Assembly: GCF_002797555.1 (NCBI RefSeq) | Contig: NZ_PGFA01000001.1 | Location: 124,001-188,000, forward strand | Source of the DNA: Hymenobacter chitinivorans DSM 11115 | GTDB lineage: Bacteria; Bacteroidota; Bacteroidia; Cytophagales; Hymenobacteraceae | Length of the DNA: 64,000 nucleotides | Reading direction: 5' to 3' | Shown here: piece by piece, positions 51,744 to 60,337 of the stretch | Layout: the number at the start of each line of letters is the position of its first letter | Numbering within the stretch: the first letter of the stretch is position 1 | The notes under the pieces: model-generated | The model's input: the letters and a program-made list of their open reading frames with translations, nothing else | What the model was told of the DNA's origin: nothing | Database searches by the model: none | Made by a program: the position numbers and the translations under genes

Positions 51744-54587
51744 ATGAATCCATTAGTTGACATCCGTCAATTCGACCAAAGCATCTGGCTGGACTTTATC
51801 CGTCGCAAGATCCTGATCAACGGGGAGTTGCAGCGGCGTATCACCGACGAAGCCCTGCGTGGGGTAACCTCGAACCCAGCCATTTTCGAGAAGGCAATCG
51901 GCGGCTCCGACGACTACGACGCGGCCATCCGCAGCCTGGCTCTGCAGGGCAAAACCACCGACGAAATCTATACCGCCCTGGCCATTGCCGACGTGCAGCA
52001 CGCCTGCGACCTGTTCCGCCCGCTCTACGACAGCCACGACAACTCGTCCGACGGCTACGTGAGCCTGGAAGTGTCGCCGGCCCTGGTCAACGATACCGAA
52101 GGCACGATTGAGGAAGGCATCCGGTTCTGGAAAACCGTGAACCGGCCCAACGTGATGATTAAGGTGCCGGCCACGCTGGAAGGCCTGCCCGCCATCCGCC
52201 GCCTCATTGCCGAGGGCATCAACGTCAACGTGACCCTGATTTTCGGCCTGGAGCGCTACCGCTTGGTAGCCGAAGCCTTCCTTTCGGGCCTCGAAGACCG
52301 GGTAAAAGCCGGCCTGCCCATCGAAAATATCGACTCTGTGGCCAGCTTCTTCCTCTCGCGCATCGACGTGCTGATTGACCCGATGCTGGAGAAAATTGCC
52401 GCCGAAGGTGGGGAGAAGGGCGAGTTGGCCCAGTCGCTGGTGGGCGAAGTGGCTTTGGCCAGCGCCAAGCAGGCGTACCAGATTTACAAGGAGATTTTTG
52501 CGGGTCCGCGCTGGGAAACCCTGGCCGCCAAAGGTGCTGATACCCAGCGCCTGCTGTGGGCCAGCACCGGCAACAAGAACCCCAAGTACGACGACCTGAA
52601 GTACGTCGAAAACCTCATCGGCCCCAAAACGGTGAACACCGTGCCGGTGGAAACCCTCGACATCTTCCGCGAAAAGGGTAAGCCCGCCAACCGCCTCGAA
52701 GAAGGCCTCGACAAAGCCGCCGACGTGCTGCGCCGCCTGCCCGAGTTGGGCATCAACCTCGAAGAGCAAACCAACTTCCTGGAAGTCGACGGGGCCAAGA
52801 AATTCAACGAGCCCTTCGGCAAGCTGATGGACTCCATTGAAAAGAAGCGCCTGACTTCCCTCGATTCGAGCGTAGCCGAAGCTACCCTGCAGCTGGGCCA
52901 GTACCAAGCGGCCGTGGACGCCAAAGTACAGGAGTTCAACGCCAAAAACTTCACTACCGGCTTCTGGGATAAGAAAGCCGACCTGTGGGTGCAGGACGAG
53001 GCCGGGCAGCAGAGCATCCGCTCCTTCATGGGCTGGCTGCGCGTGGCCGAAACGATGGTAGGCGCCGTGCCCGAAATCGAGCAGTTCGTCAACGAGGTAA
53101 AAGCCGCGGGCTTTAAGCACATCGTTGTAATGGGCATGGGCGGCAGCACGATGGCGCCGATTGTGTTCAAATCCTCGTTCCCGATGGGCGAAAACGGCCT
53201 GCCGATGTCGGTGCTCGACACGACGGACCCCGGCACGGTGCGCCAGATTGAAGAGTCGGTGCCGCTGGCTGAGACGCTGTTCATCGTGGCCAGCAAGTCG
53301 GGCACGACGGCCGAGCCCCTGGCCTTCGGCGACTACTTCTACGACCGACTCAAGCAAATCAAGGGCGACAAGGCCGGCGAGAACTTCGTGGCCATTACCG
53401 ACCCCGGCTCCAAGTTCGTGACTTCGGCCACCGAGCAGGGCTACCGCCGTATCTTCCTGAACTTCGCCGAAGTCGGCGGCCGTTTCTCGGCCTTGTCATA
53501 CTTCGGGCTGGTGCCCGCCGCCTTATACGGATTGCCCATCGGGGAAATCCTGGAGCGGGCCATCCGCATGATGCGCGCCAACGGTGCCTACGGCGCGGTG
53601 GAGCAGAATCCGGGGCTGGAACTGGGCGTGGCGCTGGGCGTACTGGCTCAGCAAGGGCGCGACAAGCTCACCCTGATTGTCCCGAACTCGCTCAGCGACT
53701 TAGGCTTGTGGCTGGAGCAGCTTATTGCCGAAAGCACCGGCAAGGAAGGCAAAGGCATTTTGCCCGTGGCCGGTGAGCCCGCCCGCGAGCCGGCAGTCTA
53801 CGGTCAGGACCGCGTGTTCGTGTACGTAGGCTACGAAAATGACGCTGACGCCGAGAATACCGCGAAGCTCGCAGCTTTGCAGGCCGCTGGTCACCCGGTA
53901 ATCAGCGTGCGCATGCACGATGCCCTGGACCTGGGCGCCGAGTTCTTCCGCTGGGAAGTGGCTACGGCCGTAGCCAGCGCCGTGCTCGAAATCAACCCCT
54001 TCGACCAGCCCAACGTGCAGGCCGCCAAAACTGCTACCGACAGCCTGATGAAGGTGGTGCAGGAGCAGGGCAGCCTGCCCGCTGGTGAGCCGGCAAAAGT
54101 GACGGAAAACGGCGTGTCGTACTTCACGGCCGTTTCGGGCGGCAGTGCGGCCGAGGTAATCCGCAACTTCTTCGGCCAGGCCAAAGCCGGCGACTTCCTC
54201 AACATCCAAGCCTACCTGACCGAATCCGACGAGCTGAACAAGGGCCTGGCGGAGCTGCGTACGCAAGTACAGGAGCAGCTGCACCTGGCCACGACTTCGG
54301 GCTACGGACCGCGCTTCTTGCACTCGACGGGCCAGTACCACAAGGGCGGCCCCGACAAGGGCTTGTTCGTGCAGTTCACCGTCGACCACCCGCAGGATCT
54401 GGCGCTGCCGGGCCGTTCGTACTCCTTCGGGACGTTCAAGAACGCCCAGGCCGCCGGCGACTTGCAGGCCCTGCACGACTACAACCGCCGCACGCTGCGC
54501 ATCCACCTCGGCGACAACGCCGAGCAAGGGCTGCGCACGGTGCTGAGTGCGCTGCAGTCGGCGCCGCTGGCGGCTACTACCGCGTAA
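51744..54587 (+). CDS. Bifunctional transaldolase / glucose-6-phosphate isomerase
   Basis: A 947-residue fusion. Residues about 1-375 are transaldolase, with RGVTSNPAIFEKAI and the Schiff-base lysine K140 in VMIKVPAT. Residues about 430-940 are phosphoglucose isomerase, with VVMGMGGSTMAP and SKSGTTAEP. It links pentose phosphates from xylulose-5-phosphate to fructose- and glucose-6-phosphate. Such fusions are known in several bacterial groups. Its place after xylBA makes it the natural outlet of xylose use. Both active-site blocks are intact. Confidence 0.95.
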   Translation: MNPLVDIRQFDQSIWLDFIRRKILINGELQRRITDEALRGVTSNPAIFEKAIGGSDDYDAAIRSLALQGKTTDEIYTALAIADVQHACDLFRPLYDSHDNSSDGYVSLEVSPALVNDTEGTIEEGIRFWKTVNRPNVMIKVPATLEGLPAIRRLIAEGINVNVTLIFGLERYRLVAEAFLSGLEDRVKAGLPIENIDSVASFFLSRIDVLIDPMLEKIAAEGGEKGELAQSLVGEVALASAKQAYQIYKEIFAGPRWETLAAKGADTQRLLWASTGNKNPKYDDLKYVENLIGPKTVNTVPVETLDIFREKGKPANRLEEGLDKAADVLRRLPELGINLEEQTNFLEVDGAKKFNEPFGKLMDSIEKKRLTSLDSSVAEATLQLGQYQAAVDAKVQEFNAKNFTTGFWDKKADLWVQDEAGQQSIRSFMGWLRVAETMVGAVPEIEQFVNEVKAAGFKHIVVMGMGGSTMAPIVFKSSFPMGENGLPMSVLDTTDPGTVRQIEESVPLAETLFIVASKSGTTAEPLAFGDYFYDRLKQIKGDKAGENFVAITDPGSKFVTSATEQGYRRIFLNFAEVGGRFSALSYFGLVPAALYGLPIGEILERAIRMMRANGAYGAVEQNPGLELGVALGVLAQQGRDKLTLIVPNSLSDLGLWLEQLIAESTGKEGKGILPVAGEPAREPAVYGQDRVFVYVGYENDADAENTAKLAALQAAGHPVISVRMHDALDLGAEFFRWEVATAVASAVLEINPFDQPNVQAAKTATDSLMKVVQEQGSLPAGEPAKVTENGVSYFTAVSGGSAAEVIRNFFGQAKAGDFLNIQAYLTESDELNKGLAELRTQVQEQLHLATTSGYGPRFLHSTGQYHKGGPDKGLFVQFTVDHPQDLALPGRSYSFGTFKNAQAAGDLQALHDYNRRTLRIHLGDNAEQGLRTVLSALQSAPLAATTA

Positions 54588-54594
54588 GAATACG

Positions 54595-54636
54595 CCCGGG
54601 CGGCTGGTTGGGAGGCCAGCTGCCCGGGTTGTTTTT
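54595..54636 (+). terminator. Rho-independent terminator after tal-pgi
   Basis: A 13-bp stem, CCCGGGCGGCTGG with CCAGCTGCCCGGG (one G-T pair), and an 8-nt loop. TTGTTTTT follows. It separates the central-metabolism gene from GH51. Confidence 0.85.
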
Positions 54637-54681
54637 GCGCTTTCTGACCTTTCCCCATCGAAAAATTCCCCAATCCTCTCG

Positions 54682-56241
54682 ATGCATAACCTAAAGCGCC
54701 TGGTGGCGGCAGCTGGCTTCGTGCTGGCCGCGGCTAACGTTACTTTTGCCCAAGCGGTACGCCTGACCGTGCAGCCCGGAGACCCGAAGCTGCAAATCAG
54801 CAAAGACATTTACGGGCACTTCGCCGAGCACCTGGGCCGTTGCGTCTACGACGGTTTCTGGGTTGACCCGGGCTTGAACGTGCCCAAGCAGGGCCGCATC
54901 CGCATGGATATTGTGGAGGCGCTGCGCAAGATTAAAGTAGCCAACCTGCGCTGGCCCGGCGGCTGCTACGCCGACGCCTACCACTGGCGCGACGGAGTGG
55001 GCCCCACCGCCCAACGCCCCCGCACCATCAACACCTGGTGGGGCGACGCAGTAGAGGACAACTCCTTCGGGACCCACGAATTTCTGGAGCTCTGCAAGCT
55101 GCTCGGCACCGAGCCGTATTTGGCCGCCAACGTGGGCAGTGGGACGGTGCAGGAAATGGCCAACTGGATGGAGTACCTGAACTCCAACGCCGACACGCCG
55201 CTCACCCAGCAGCGCAAGCAAAACGGCCACCCCGAGCCCTACGGCGTGCTCATGTGGGGCATCGGCAACGAAAGCTGGGGCTGCGGCGGCAACATGACGG
55301 CCGACCACTACGCCGACGAGTACCGGCGCTACGCCACTTTTGCCCACAACTACCCGGGCAGCCCCAAGCTGAAGCGCATCGTGAGCGGGGCCAACGGCGA
55401 CGACGCCAACTGGACCGAGACGTGCATGAAGAAAATCCCGCTCGACATGATGTGGGGCCTCACGCTGCACCAGTACACGCTGCCCACCGGCAGCTGGACC
55501 GGCAGCAAGGGCGCGGCCACCGGCTTCGACGAGGCCCAGTACTTCAACACGATGAAGAACTGCCTGAAAATGGAGCCCATCGTGACCCGGCACGCGGCCA
55601 TCATGGACAAGTACGACCCCCAGAAAAAGGTGGCGCTGCTCGTGGACGAGTGGGGCGTGTGGACCGACGTGGAGCCCGGCACCAACCCCGGCTTTTTGTG
55701 CCAGCAAAACTCCCTGCGCGACGCGCTGGTGGCCGGCACCACGCTCAACATCTTCAATAACCACTGTGACCGGGTACGCGGGGCCAACCTGGCTCAGGCC
55801 GTCAACGTGCTGCAGGCCCTGATCCTGACCGACAAGGAGAAGATGCTGCTCACGCCCACCTACCACGTGTTTGACCTCTACCAGGTCCACCAGAACGCGC
55901 AGTATCTGCCTTTGCAGTTCACCAGCCCCGAGTATGAGCTGGGTGGCCAGAAGCTGCCGGCGCTAAATGCCTCGGCCTCGAAAGACGCCAGCGGGGCGGT
56001 GCACATTTCCCTGGTCAACCTCGACACGAAAAAGGCCCTGCAGCTGGAAACCGCCCTGCCCGGCGTGACCTGGAAAACCGTATCGGGCCGCGTGCTGACT
56101 TCGGGCAACGTCAACGACTACAACACCTTTGACAAGCCGAACAAGGTAAAGCTGACAGCTTTCAATGGCGCTAAAAAGCGCGGCGGAAACCTGGCCGTGG
56201 AGCTGCCGCCGCAGTCGGTGGTGGTGCTGGAGCTGAAGTAG
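54682..56241 (+). CDS. GH51 alpha-L-arabinofuranosidase
   Basis: A 519-residue protein. The ATG at 54682 gives a signal peptide (to about VTFAQ, residue 24); a longer frame from 54547 would start inside the previous gene. It removes arabinofuranose branches from arabinoxylan or arabinan. The acid/base E197 is in WGIGNESWG and the nucleophile E323 in LVDEWGVW. LRWPGGCYADAYHW and IYGHFAEHLGR are family landmarks. It follows tal-pgi by about 95 bp including a terminator, and precedes GH10. Confidence 0.95.
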   Translation: MHNLKRLVAAAGFVLAAANVTFAQAVRLTVQPGDPKLQISKDIYGHFAEHLGRCVYDGFWVDPGLNVPKQGRIRMDIVEALRKIKVANLRWPGGCYADAYHWRDGVGPTAQRPRTINTWWGDAVEDNSFGTHEFLELCKLLGTEPYLAANVGSGTVQEMANWMEYLNSNADTPLTQQRKQNGHPEPYGVLMWGIGNESWGCGGNMTADHYADEYRRYATFAHNYPGSPKLKRIVSGANGDDANWTETCMKKIPLDMMWGLTLHQYTLPTGSWTGSKGAATGFDEAQYFNTMKNCLKMEPIVTRHAAIMDKYDPQKKVALLVDEWGVWTDVEPGTNPGFLCQQNSLRDALVAGTTLNIFNNHCDRVRGANLAQAVNVLQALILTDKEKMLLTPTYHVFDLYQVHQNAQYLPLQFTSPEYELGGQKLPALNASASKDASGAVHISLVNLDTKKALQLETALPGVTWKTVSGRVLTSGNVNDYNTFDKPNKVKLTAFNGAKKRGGNLAVELPPQSVVVLELK

Positions 56242-56270
56242 GAACGGACGATAAAAGCGCAACCATACCA

Positions 56271-56365
56271 CCGTCTGTCATCCTGAGCTTGCGAAGGACC
56301 TCATGCCAGTAGGACGACTCGTTCTAGCGTGAAAAGGTCCTTCGCAAGCTCAGGATGACAGACGG
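56271..56365. repeat. Short perfect-palindrome form of the MITE-like repeat
   Basis: A perfect inverted repeat of 31 bp (56271-56301 and 56335-56365) with a 33-bp centre. The outer GTCTGTCATCCTGAG and GCGAAGGACCT are those of copies A-C, but the interior is absent. It separates GH51 and GH10. Confidence 0.85.
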
Positions 56366-56389
56366 AAAAAGTATACCAAAATCCACTCG

Positions 56390-57481
56390 ATGAAACCCAC
56401 CACTCCCTTCCGCAAACTCACCACTACCGGCCTGCTGCTAGCGGGCCTGACCGTATTCAGCAGCCAGCAGAAAGCTCCCGAAAAGGGCTTGAAAGATTAC
56501 TACAAGGATTATTTTCCGGTGGGGGTGGCTGTGTCGCCGGCGGGGCTGCGCGGGGCGGAAGGGGAACTGATCAAGCAGCAGTTCAACAGCATCACGCCGG
56601 AAAATGCCATGAAAATGGGCCCGATTCACCCGGAGGAAAACCGCTACGAGTGGAAGGATGCCGACGAAATCGTCAAGTTTGCCCAGGACAACAAGCTGCG
56701 GGTGCGGGGCCACAACCTGCTCTGGCACGAGCAGACGCCCAGGTGGCTGTTCAAGGACGATCAGGGCAAGCAAGTCAGCAAGGAAGTGCTGCTCAAGCGT
56801 CTGCACGACCATATTTTCACGGTGGTGAAACGCTACAAGGGTAAAATCTACGCCTGGGACGTGGTAAACGAAGCCATTTCGGACAACCCCCAGGAGTTTT
56901 TGCGCAACTCGGAGTGGTATAAGATCTGCGGGGAGGATTTCATTGCCAAAGCCTTCGAGTACGCCCACGAAGCCGACCCCAAAGCGGTGCTGTTCTACAA
57001 CGACTACAACACCGAGCGGCCCGAAAAGCGGGAGCGGATATTTAAGCTGCTCAAGAAGCTCAAGGACGCCAAGGTGCCGATTGACGCGGTGGGTTTGCAG
57101 GGGCACTGGTCGTTGCAGGAACCCACCGAAGCCGAGCTGCGCCAGGCCCTGGACCAGTACTCATCGTTGGGCCTGAAGGTGCAGATTACTGAGCTCGACG
57201 TGTCGATTTACCCCTGGGAAAAAGATAAGCGCGAGAAGCGCCCCGGCGAGTCGGATGCCTACACGCCTGAGCTGGAGCAGAAGCAGGCCGAGCAGTACCG
57301 GATGTTCTTCAAAGTGTTCCGCGACTACAAAAAGGTGCTGACTGGCGTCACGTTCTGGAATATCTCCGACAAGTACACCTGGCTGGACACCTACCCCGTA
57401 GCCGGCCGCAAAAACTATCCGCTGCTCTTCGACCAGAACCAGAAGCCCAAGAAGGCTTACTGGGAAGTGGTGAAGTTCTAA
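56390..57481 (+). CDS. GH10 endo-beta-1,4-xylanase
   Basis: A 363-residue protein. The N-terminus (residues 10-25) is hydrophobic and may be a signal peptide without an obvious lipobox. The GH10 barrel shows ITPENAMKMG, GHNLLWHEQTPRW, acid/base E161 in WDVVNEA, and nucleophile E268 in QITELDV. It cuts the xylan backbone. It lies between GH51 and GH115, each gap being filled by a palindromic repeat. There is no carbohydrate-binding module. Confidence 0.97.
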   Translation: MKPTTPFRKLTTTGLLLAGLTVFSSQQKAPEKGLKDYYKDYFPVGVAVSPAGLRGAEGELIKQQFNSITPENAMKMGPIHPEENRYEWKDADEIVKFAQDNKLRVRGHNLLWHEQTPRWLFKDDQGKQVSKEVLLKRLHDHIFTVVKRYKGKIYAWDVVNEAISDNPQEFLRNSEWYKICGEDFIAKAFEYAHEADPKAVLFYNDYNTERPEKRERIFKLLKKLKDAKVPIDAVGLQGHWSLQEPTEAELRQALDQYSSLGLKVQITELDVSIYPWEKDKREKRPGESDAYTPELEQKQAEQYRMFFKVFRDYKKVLTGVTFWNISDKYTWLDTYPVAGRKNYPLLFDQNQKPKKAYWEVVKF

Positions 57482-57486
57482 GGTTT

Positions 57487-57580
57487 TTTCACGCAGGGTC
57501 TCGCAGTGGTTGCCGCAGTGGTGCGCGGCGGCCGTTCACTGCGAGACCCTGCGCCACCCACTGCGCACCACTGCGTGAAA
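57487..57580. repeat. Nested inverted repeats between GH10 and GH115
   Basis: Three inverted pairs are interleaved: TTTCACGCAG/CTGCGTGAAA (57487-57496 with 57571-57580), a 17-bp pair (57492-57508 with 57537-57553, containing GGGTCTCGCAG), and GCAGTGGTGCGC (57515-57526 with 57563-57574). The whole occupies the gap and ends 3 bp before the GH115 start codon. Confidence 0.8.
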
Positions 57581-57582
57581 TC

Positions 57583-60198
57583 ATGATACGTTCCGTCCGA
57601 ATACTCTTGCTTTTGCTGCTGCTGACCGGCTCAGCAGCCGCGCAAAATGCCTCGTACATTTCAGTTGCCAAAAGCACGGGAAGCTTCCCGTTGGCAGCCG
57701 GTGGCAAAACGGCGGCGTTGTACGCCAGCCAAGCCGACTGGCCCGGCGTGCTGCGCGCCGCCAAAGACCTGCAGGCCGACATCAACCGCGTCACCAAGCT
57801 CACCCCGACGCTGACTACTGACAAAGCGCCCACGGGTAAGGAAGTCGTGCTCATCGGTACCATCGGCAAAAGTCCGCTGATTGACGGGTTGGTGAAAAGC
57901 AAGAAGCTGGATGTATCTAGCGTGGCAGGCCGGTGGGAAACCTTCGTGCTGCAGGTGGTGGAAAAGCCGCTGCCGGGCGTCGACCGGGCCCTGGTTATTG
58001 CCGGCAGTGACAAGCGCGGGACCATCTACGGCATCTACGACTTGTCGCAGCAGATTGGGGTGTCGCCGTGGTACTGGTGGGCCGACGTGCCGACCAAGCC
58101 CCAGAAGGCACTGTACGTGGCCGCCGGGCGCCATACGCAGGGTACGCCGCAGGTGAAGTACCGCGGTATTTTCCTCAACGACGAAGCGCCGGCGCTGTCG
58201 GGTTGGGCCAAGGAGAAGTTCGGCGGTATCAACTCGAAAATGTACGTGCACGTGTTTGAGCTGATTTTGCGGCTCAAGGGCAATTACCTGTGGCCCGCTA
58301 TGTGGGGCAACGCCTTCAACGACGACGATAAGCAGAGCCCGGTGCTGGCCGACGAGTACGGCATCGTGATGGGCACCTCGCACCACGAGCCCATGGTTCG
58401 GTCCCAGCAGGAGTGGAAGCGCTTCGGCTCCGGCCCCTGGAACTACCAGACCAACGAAAAGACGCTCCAGGACTTCTGGCGGCAGGGTATCAAAAACATG
58501 GGCACTCATGAAAGCATCGTGACGCTGGCCATGCGCGGCGACGGCGACGAGCCCATGAGCGAGGGGAGCAACATTACTCTACTGGAAAAAATCGTGGCCG
58601 ACCAGCGCAAGATTATTGCCGAGGAAACCGGCAAGCCCGCCGCGCAAACGCCCCAGCTCTGGGCCCTTTACAAGGAAGTGCAGGACTACTACGACAAGGG
58701 CATGCGCGTGCCCGACGACGTGACGCTGCTGCTCTGCGACGACAACTGGGGCAACCTCCGCAAGCTGCCCAAAGCAGGGGAGAAGCCCCGGGCCGGCGGC
58801 TACGGCATCTACTACCACTTCGACTACGTGGGCGGGCCGCGCAACTACAAGTGGCTCAATACGAACCCGCTGCCGCGCATCTGGGAGCAAATGCACCTGG
58901 CCCACGAGTACGGCGCCAACCAGATCTGGATTGTGAACGTGGGGGATTTGAAGCCTATGGAATTTCCCATCAGCTTCTTTTTGGACTACGCCTGGAACCC
59001 CGACCGAATCAGTGCCGACCAAGTCGACGACTACTCGCGCGACTGGGCCGCCAAGCAGTTTGGCCCGAAATACGCCGCCGGCATTGCCGATATCCTGGCC
59101 AAATACGCCAAGTACAATTCCCGCCGCAAGCCCGAATTGCTCAACGCCGACACCTACAGCCTGGCCACCGGTGAGTGGGCCACGGTGGTAGCCGACTACA
59201 ACCAGCTGCTGACCCAGGCCGAGAAAATCAACGAGCAGCTGCCCGCTGAGTACCACGACGCTTACTATCAGCTGGTGCTGCACCCGGTACAGGCCTGCGC
59301 CAACCTCAACGAGCTCTACTACACGGTGGCCCAAAACCGGGAAGCCGCCAAAAACGGCCAGGCTACGGCTAACGCGCTGGCCGAAAAAGCCAAGGCCCTC
59401 TACGCCAAAGATGCGGAAATCACCCGGCGCTACCACGCCCTGGCCGGCGGCAAGTGGAACCACATGATGGACCAAACCCACATTGGCTACACCTACTGGC
59501 AGCAGCCCGAGCAGAACGCCATGCCTGCCGTACAGACCGTGGTCCAGGCTTCTGCCGCGGCTCCGGCCCCAAGTCAGCCGGGGGCAGCTAAAAAGCCTCA
59601 GCTAGCACCGAAAGAACCGGGCTTTGTGGAAGCCGACGGCTACGTTTCCATCGAAGCCGGGCACTACACTAAAGCCGTGGACGGCGGCGCCGTGAAGTGG
59701 CAAACCATTCCCGACCTGGGCCGCACCCTCTCCGGCGTCACCACCTTCCCAACCACGGTGCCCAGCCAAGACCCGGCCGGTAACTCGCCCCACCTGGAGT
59801 ATCAGGTGCAGCTCACCGGCAGCGGCCCGGTAACGGTGCAGGCGTATCTGGCCCCCACGCTGAATTTCCTCGGTGGTCAGGGCCTGCGCTACGCCGTGTC
59901 GTTCGACGACGAAGCGCCGCAGGTTGTCAACTTGCACGCTGGATTAGTCGCCGACAATGGGAACAGGCCCTGGGAAAAGGCCGTAGCCGAGAATATTATC
60001 CTCAGAGAATCGAAGCACAATATAGCCAAGCCCGGCACTCACACGCTCAAGTTCTGGCGCGTGGACCCCGGCGTGGTGCTCGAAAAGCTGGTTGTGAACC
60101 TCGGCGGCGTGCAGCCCAGCTACCTGGGTCCGCCCGAAAGTGTTTCGGGAGCATCGAAAGACGGAAAAGAGGCCAAAGGCAGCGTGGGCCAACGCTAA
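57583..60198 (+). CDS. GH115 alpha-glucuronidase
   Basis: An 871-residue secreted protein with a signal peptide to about SAAAQN. GH115 enzymes remove 4-O-methyl-glucuronate from internal and terminal xyloses of polymeric xylan, unlike GH67. Family landmarks are PWYWWADVPTKP, FLNDEAPALSGWAKEKFGG, LRLKGNYLWPAMWGNAF, MGTSHHEPMVR and CDDNWGN. A C-terminal domain (about 680-850, starting EADGYVSIEAGHY) matches the GH115 carbohydrate-binding end. Length and domain order are normal. It closes the xylan block. Confidence 0.95.
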   Translation: MIRSVRILLLLLLLTGSAAAQNASYISVAKSTGSFPLAAGGKTAALYASQADWPGVLRAAKDLQADINRVTKLTPTLTTDKAPTGKEVVLIGTIGKSPLIDGLVKSKKLDVSSVAGRWETFVLQVVEKPLPGVDRALVIAGSDKRGTIYGIYDLSQQIGVSPWYWWADVPTKPQKALYVAAGRHTQGTPQVKYRGIFLNDEAPALSGWAKEKFGGINSKMYVHVFELILRLKGNYLWPAMWGNAFNDDDKQSPVLADEYGIVMGTSHHEPMVRSQQEWKRFGSGPWNYQTNEKTLQDFWRQGIKNMGTHESIVTLAMRGDGDEPMSEGSNITLLEKIVADQRKIIAEETGKPAAQTPQLWALYKEVQDYYDKGMRVPDDVTLLLCDDNWGNLRKLPKAGEKPRAGGYGIYYHFDYVGGPRNYKWLNTNPLPRIWEQMHLAHEYGANQIWIVNVGDLKPMEFPISFFLDYAWNPDRISADQVDDYSRDWAAKQFGPKYAAGIADILAKYAKYNSRRKPELLNADTYSLATGEWATVVADYNQLLTQAEKINEQLPAEYHDAYYQLVLHPVQACANLNELYYTVAQNREAAKNGQATANALAEKAKALYAKDAEITRRYHALAGGKWNHMMDQTHIGYTYWQQPEQNAMPAVQTVVQASAAAPAPSQPGAAKKPQLAPKEPGFVEADGYVSIEAGHYTKAVDGGAVKWQTIPDLGRTLSGVTTFPTTVPSQDPAGNSPHLEYQVQLTGSGPVTVQAYLAPTLNFLGGQGLRYAVSFDDEAPQVVNLHAGLVADNGNRPWEKAVAENIILRESKHNIAKPGTHTLKFWRVDPGVVLEKLVVNLGGVQPSYLGPPESVSGASKDGKEAKGSVGQR

Positions 60199-60264
60199 AG
60201 CCGTTGGTTTTGGCTGTCTTTGTCGCGCATGCGGCGGCCTGGTTTGCATAAAGAGCTTCTATTG

Positions 60265-60326
60265 CACAAGTAAGCGGGGCGGTAAAGAGGTGGTCGACCA
60301 CCCCTTTACCGCCCCGCTTACTTGTG
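60265..60326. terminator. Very long hairpin between convergent genes
   Basis: A 62-bp near-perfect palindrome: 23-bp outer arms starting CACAAGTAAGCGGGGCGGTA, a single mismatch, then a GGTGGTCGACCACC core. There is no T run. It lies between GH115 (plus) and the disordered-protein gene (minus), where it could stop or insulate transcription. It may instead be a member of a mobile palindrome family. Confidence 0.7.
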
Positions 60327-60337
60327 TCTAGCCCGCT

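Noticed and set aside
51359..51760. A 133-residue plus frame before tal-pgi
   Set aside because: It runs into the tal-pgi start in another frame, has no domain and has no plausible start site.
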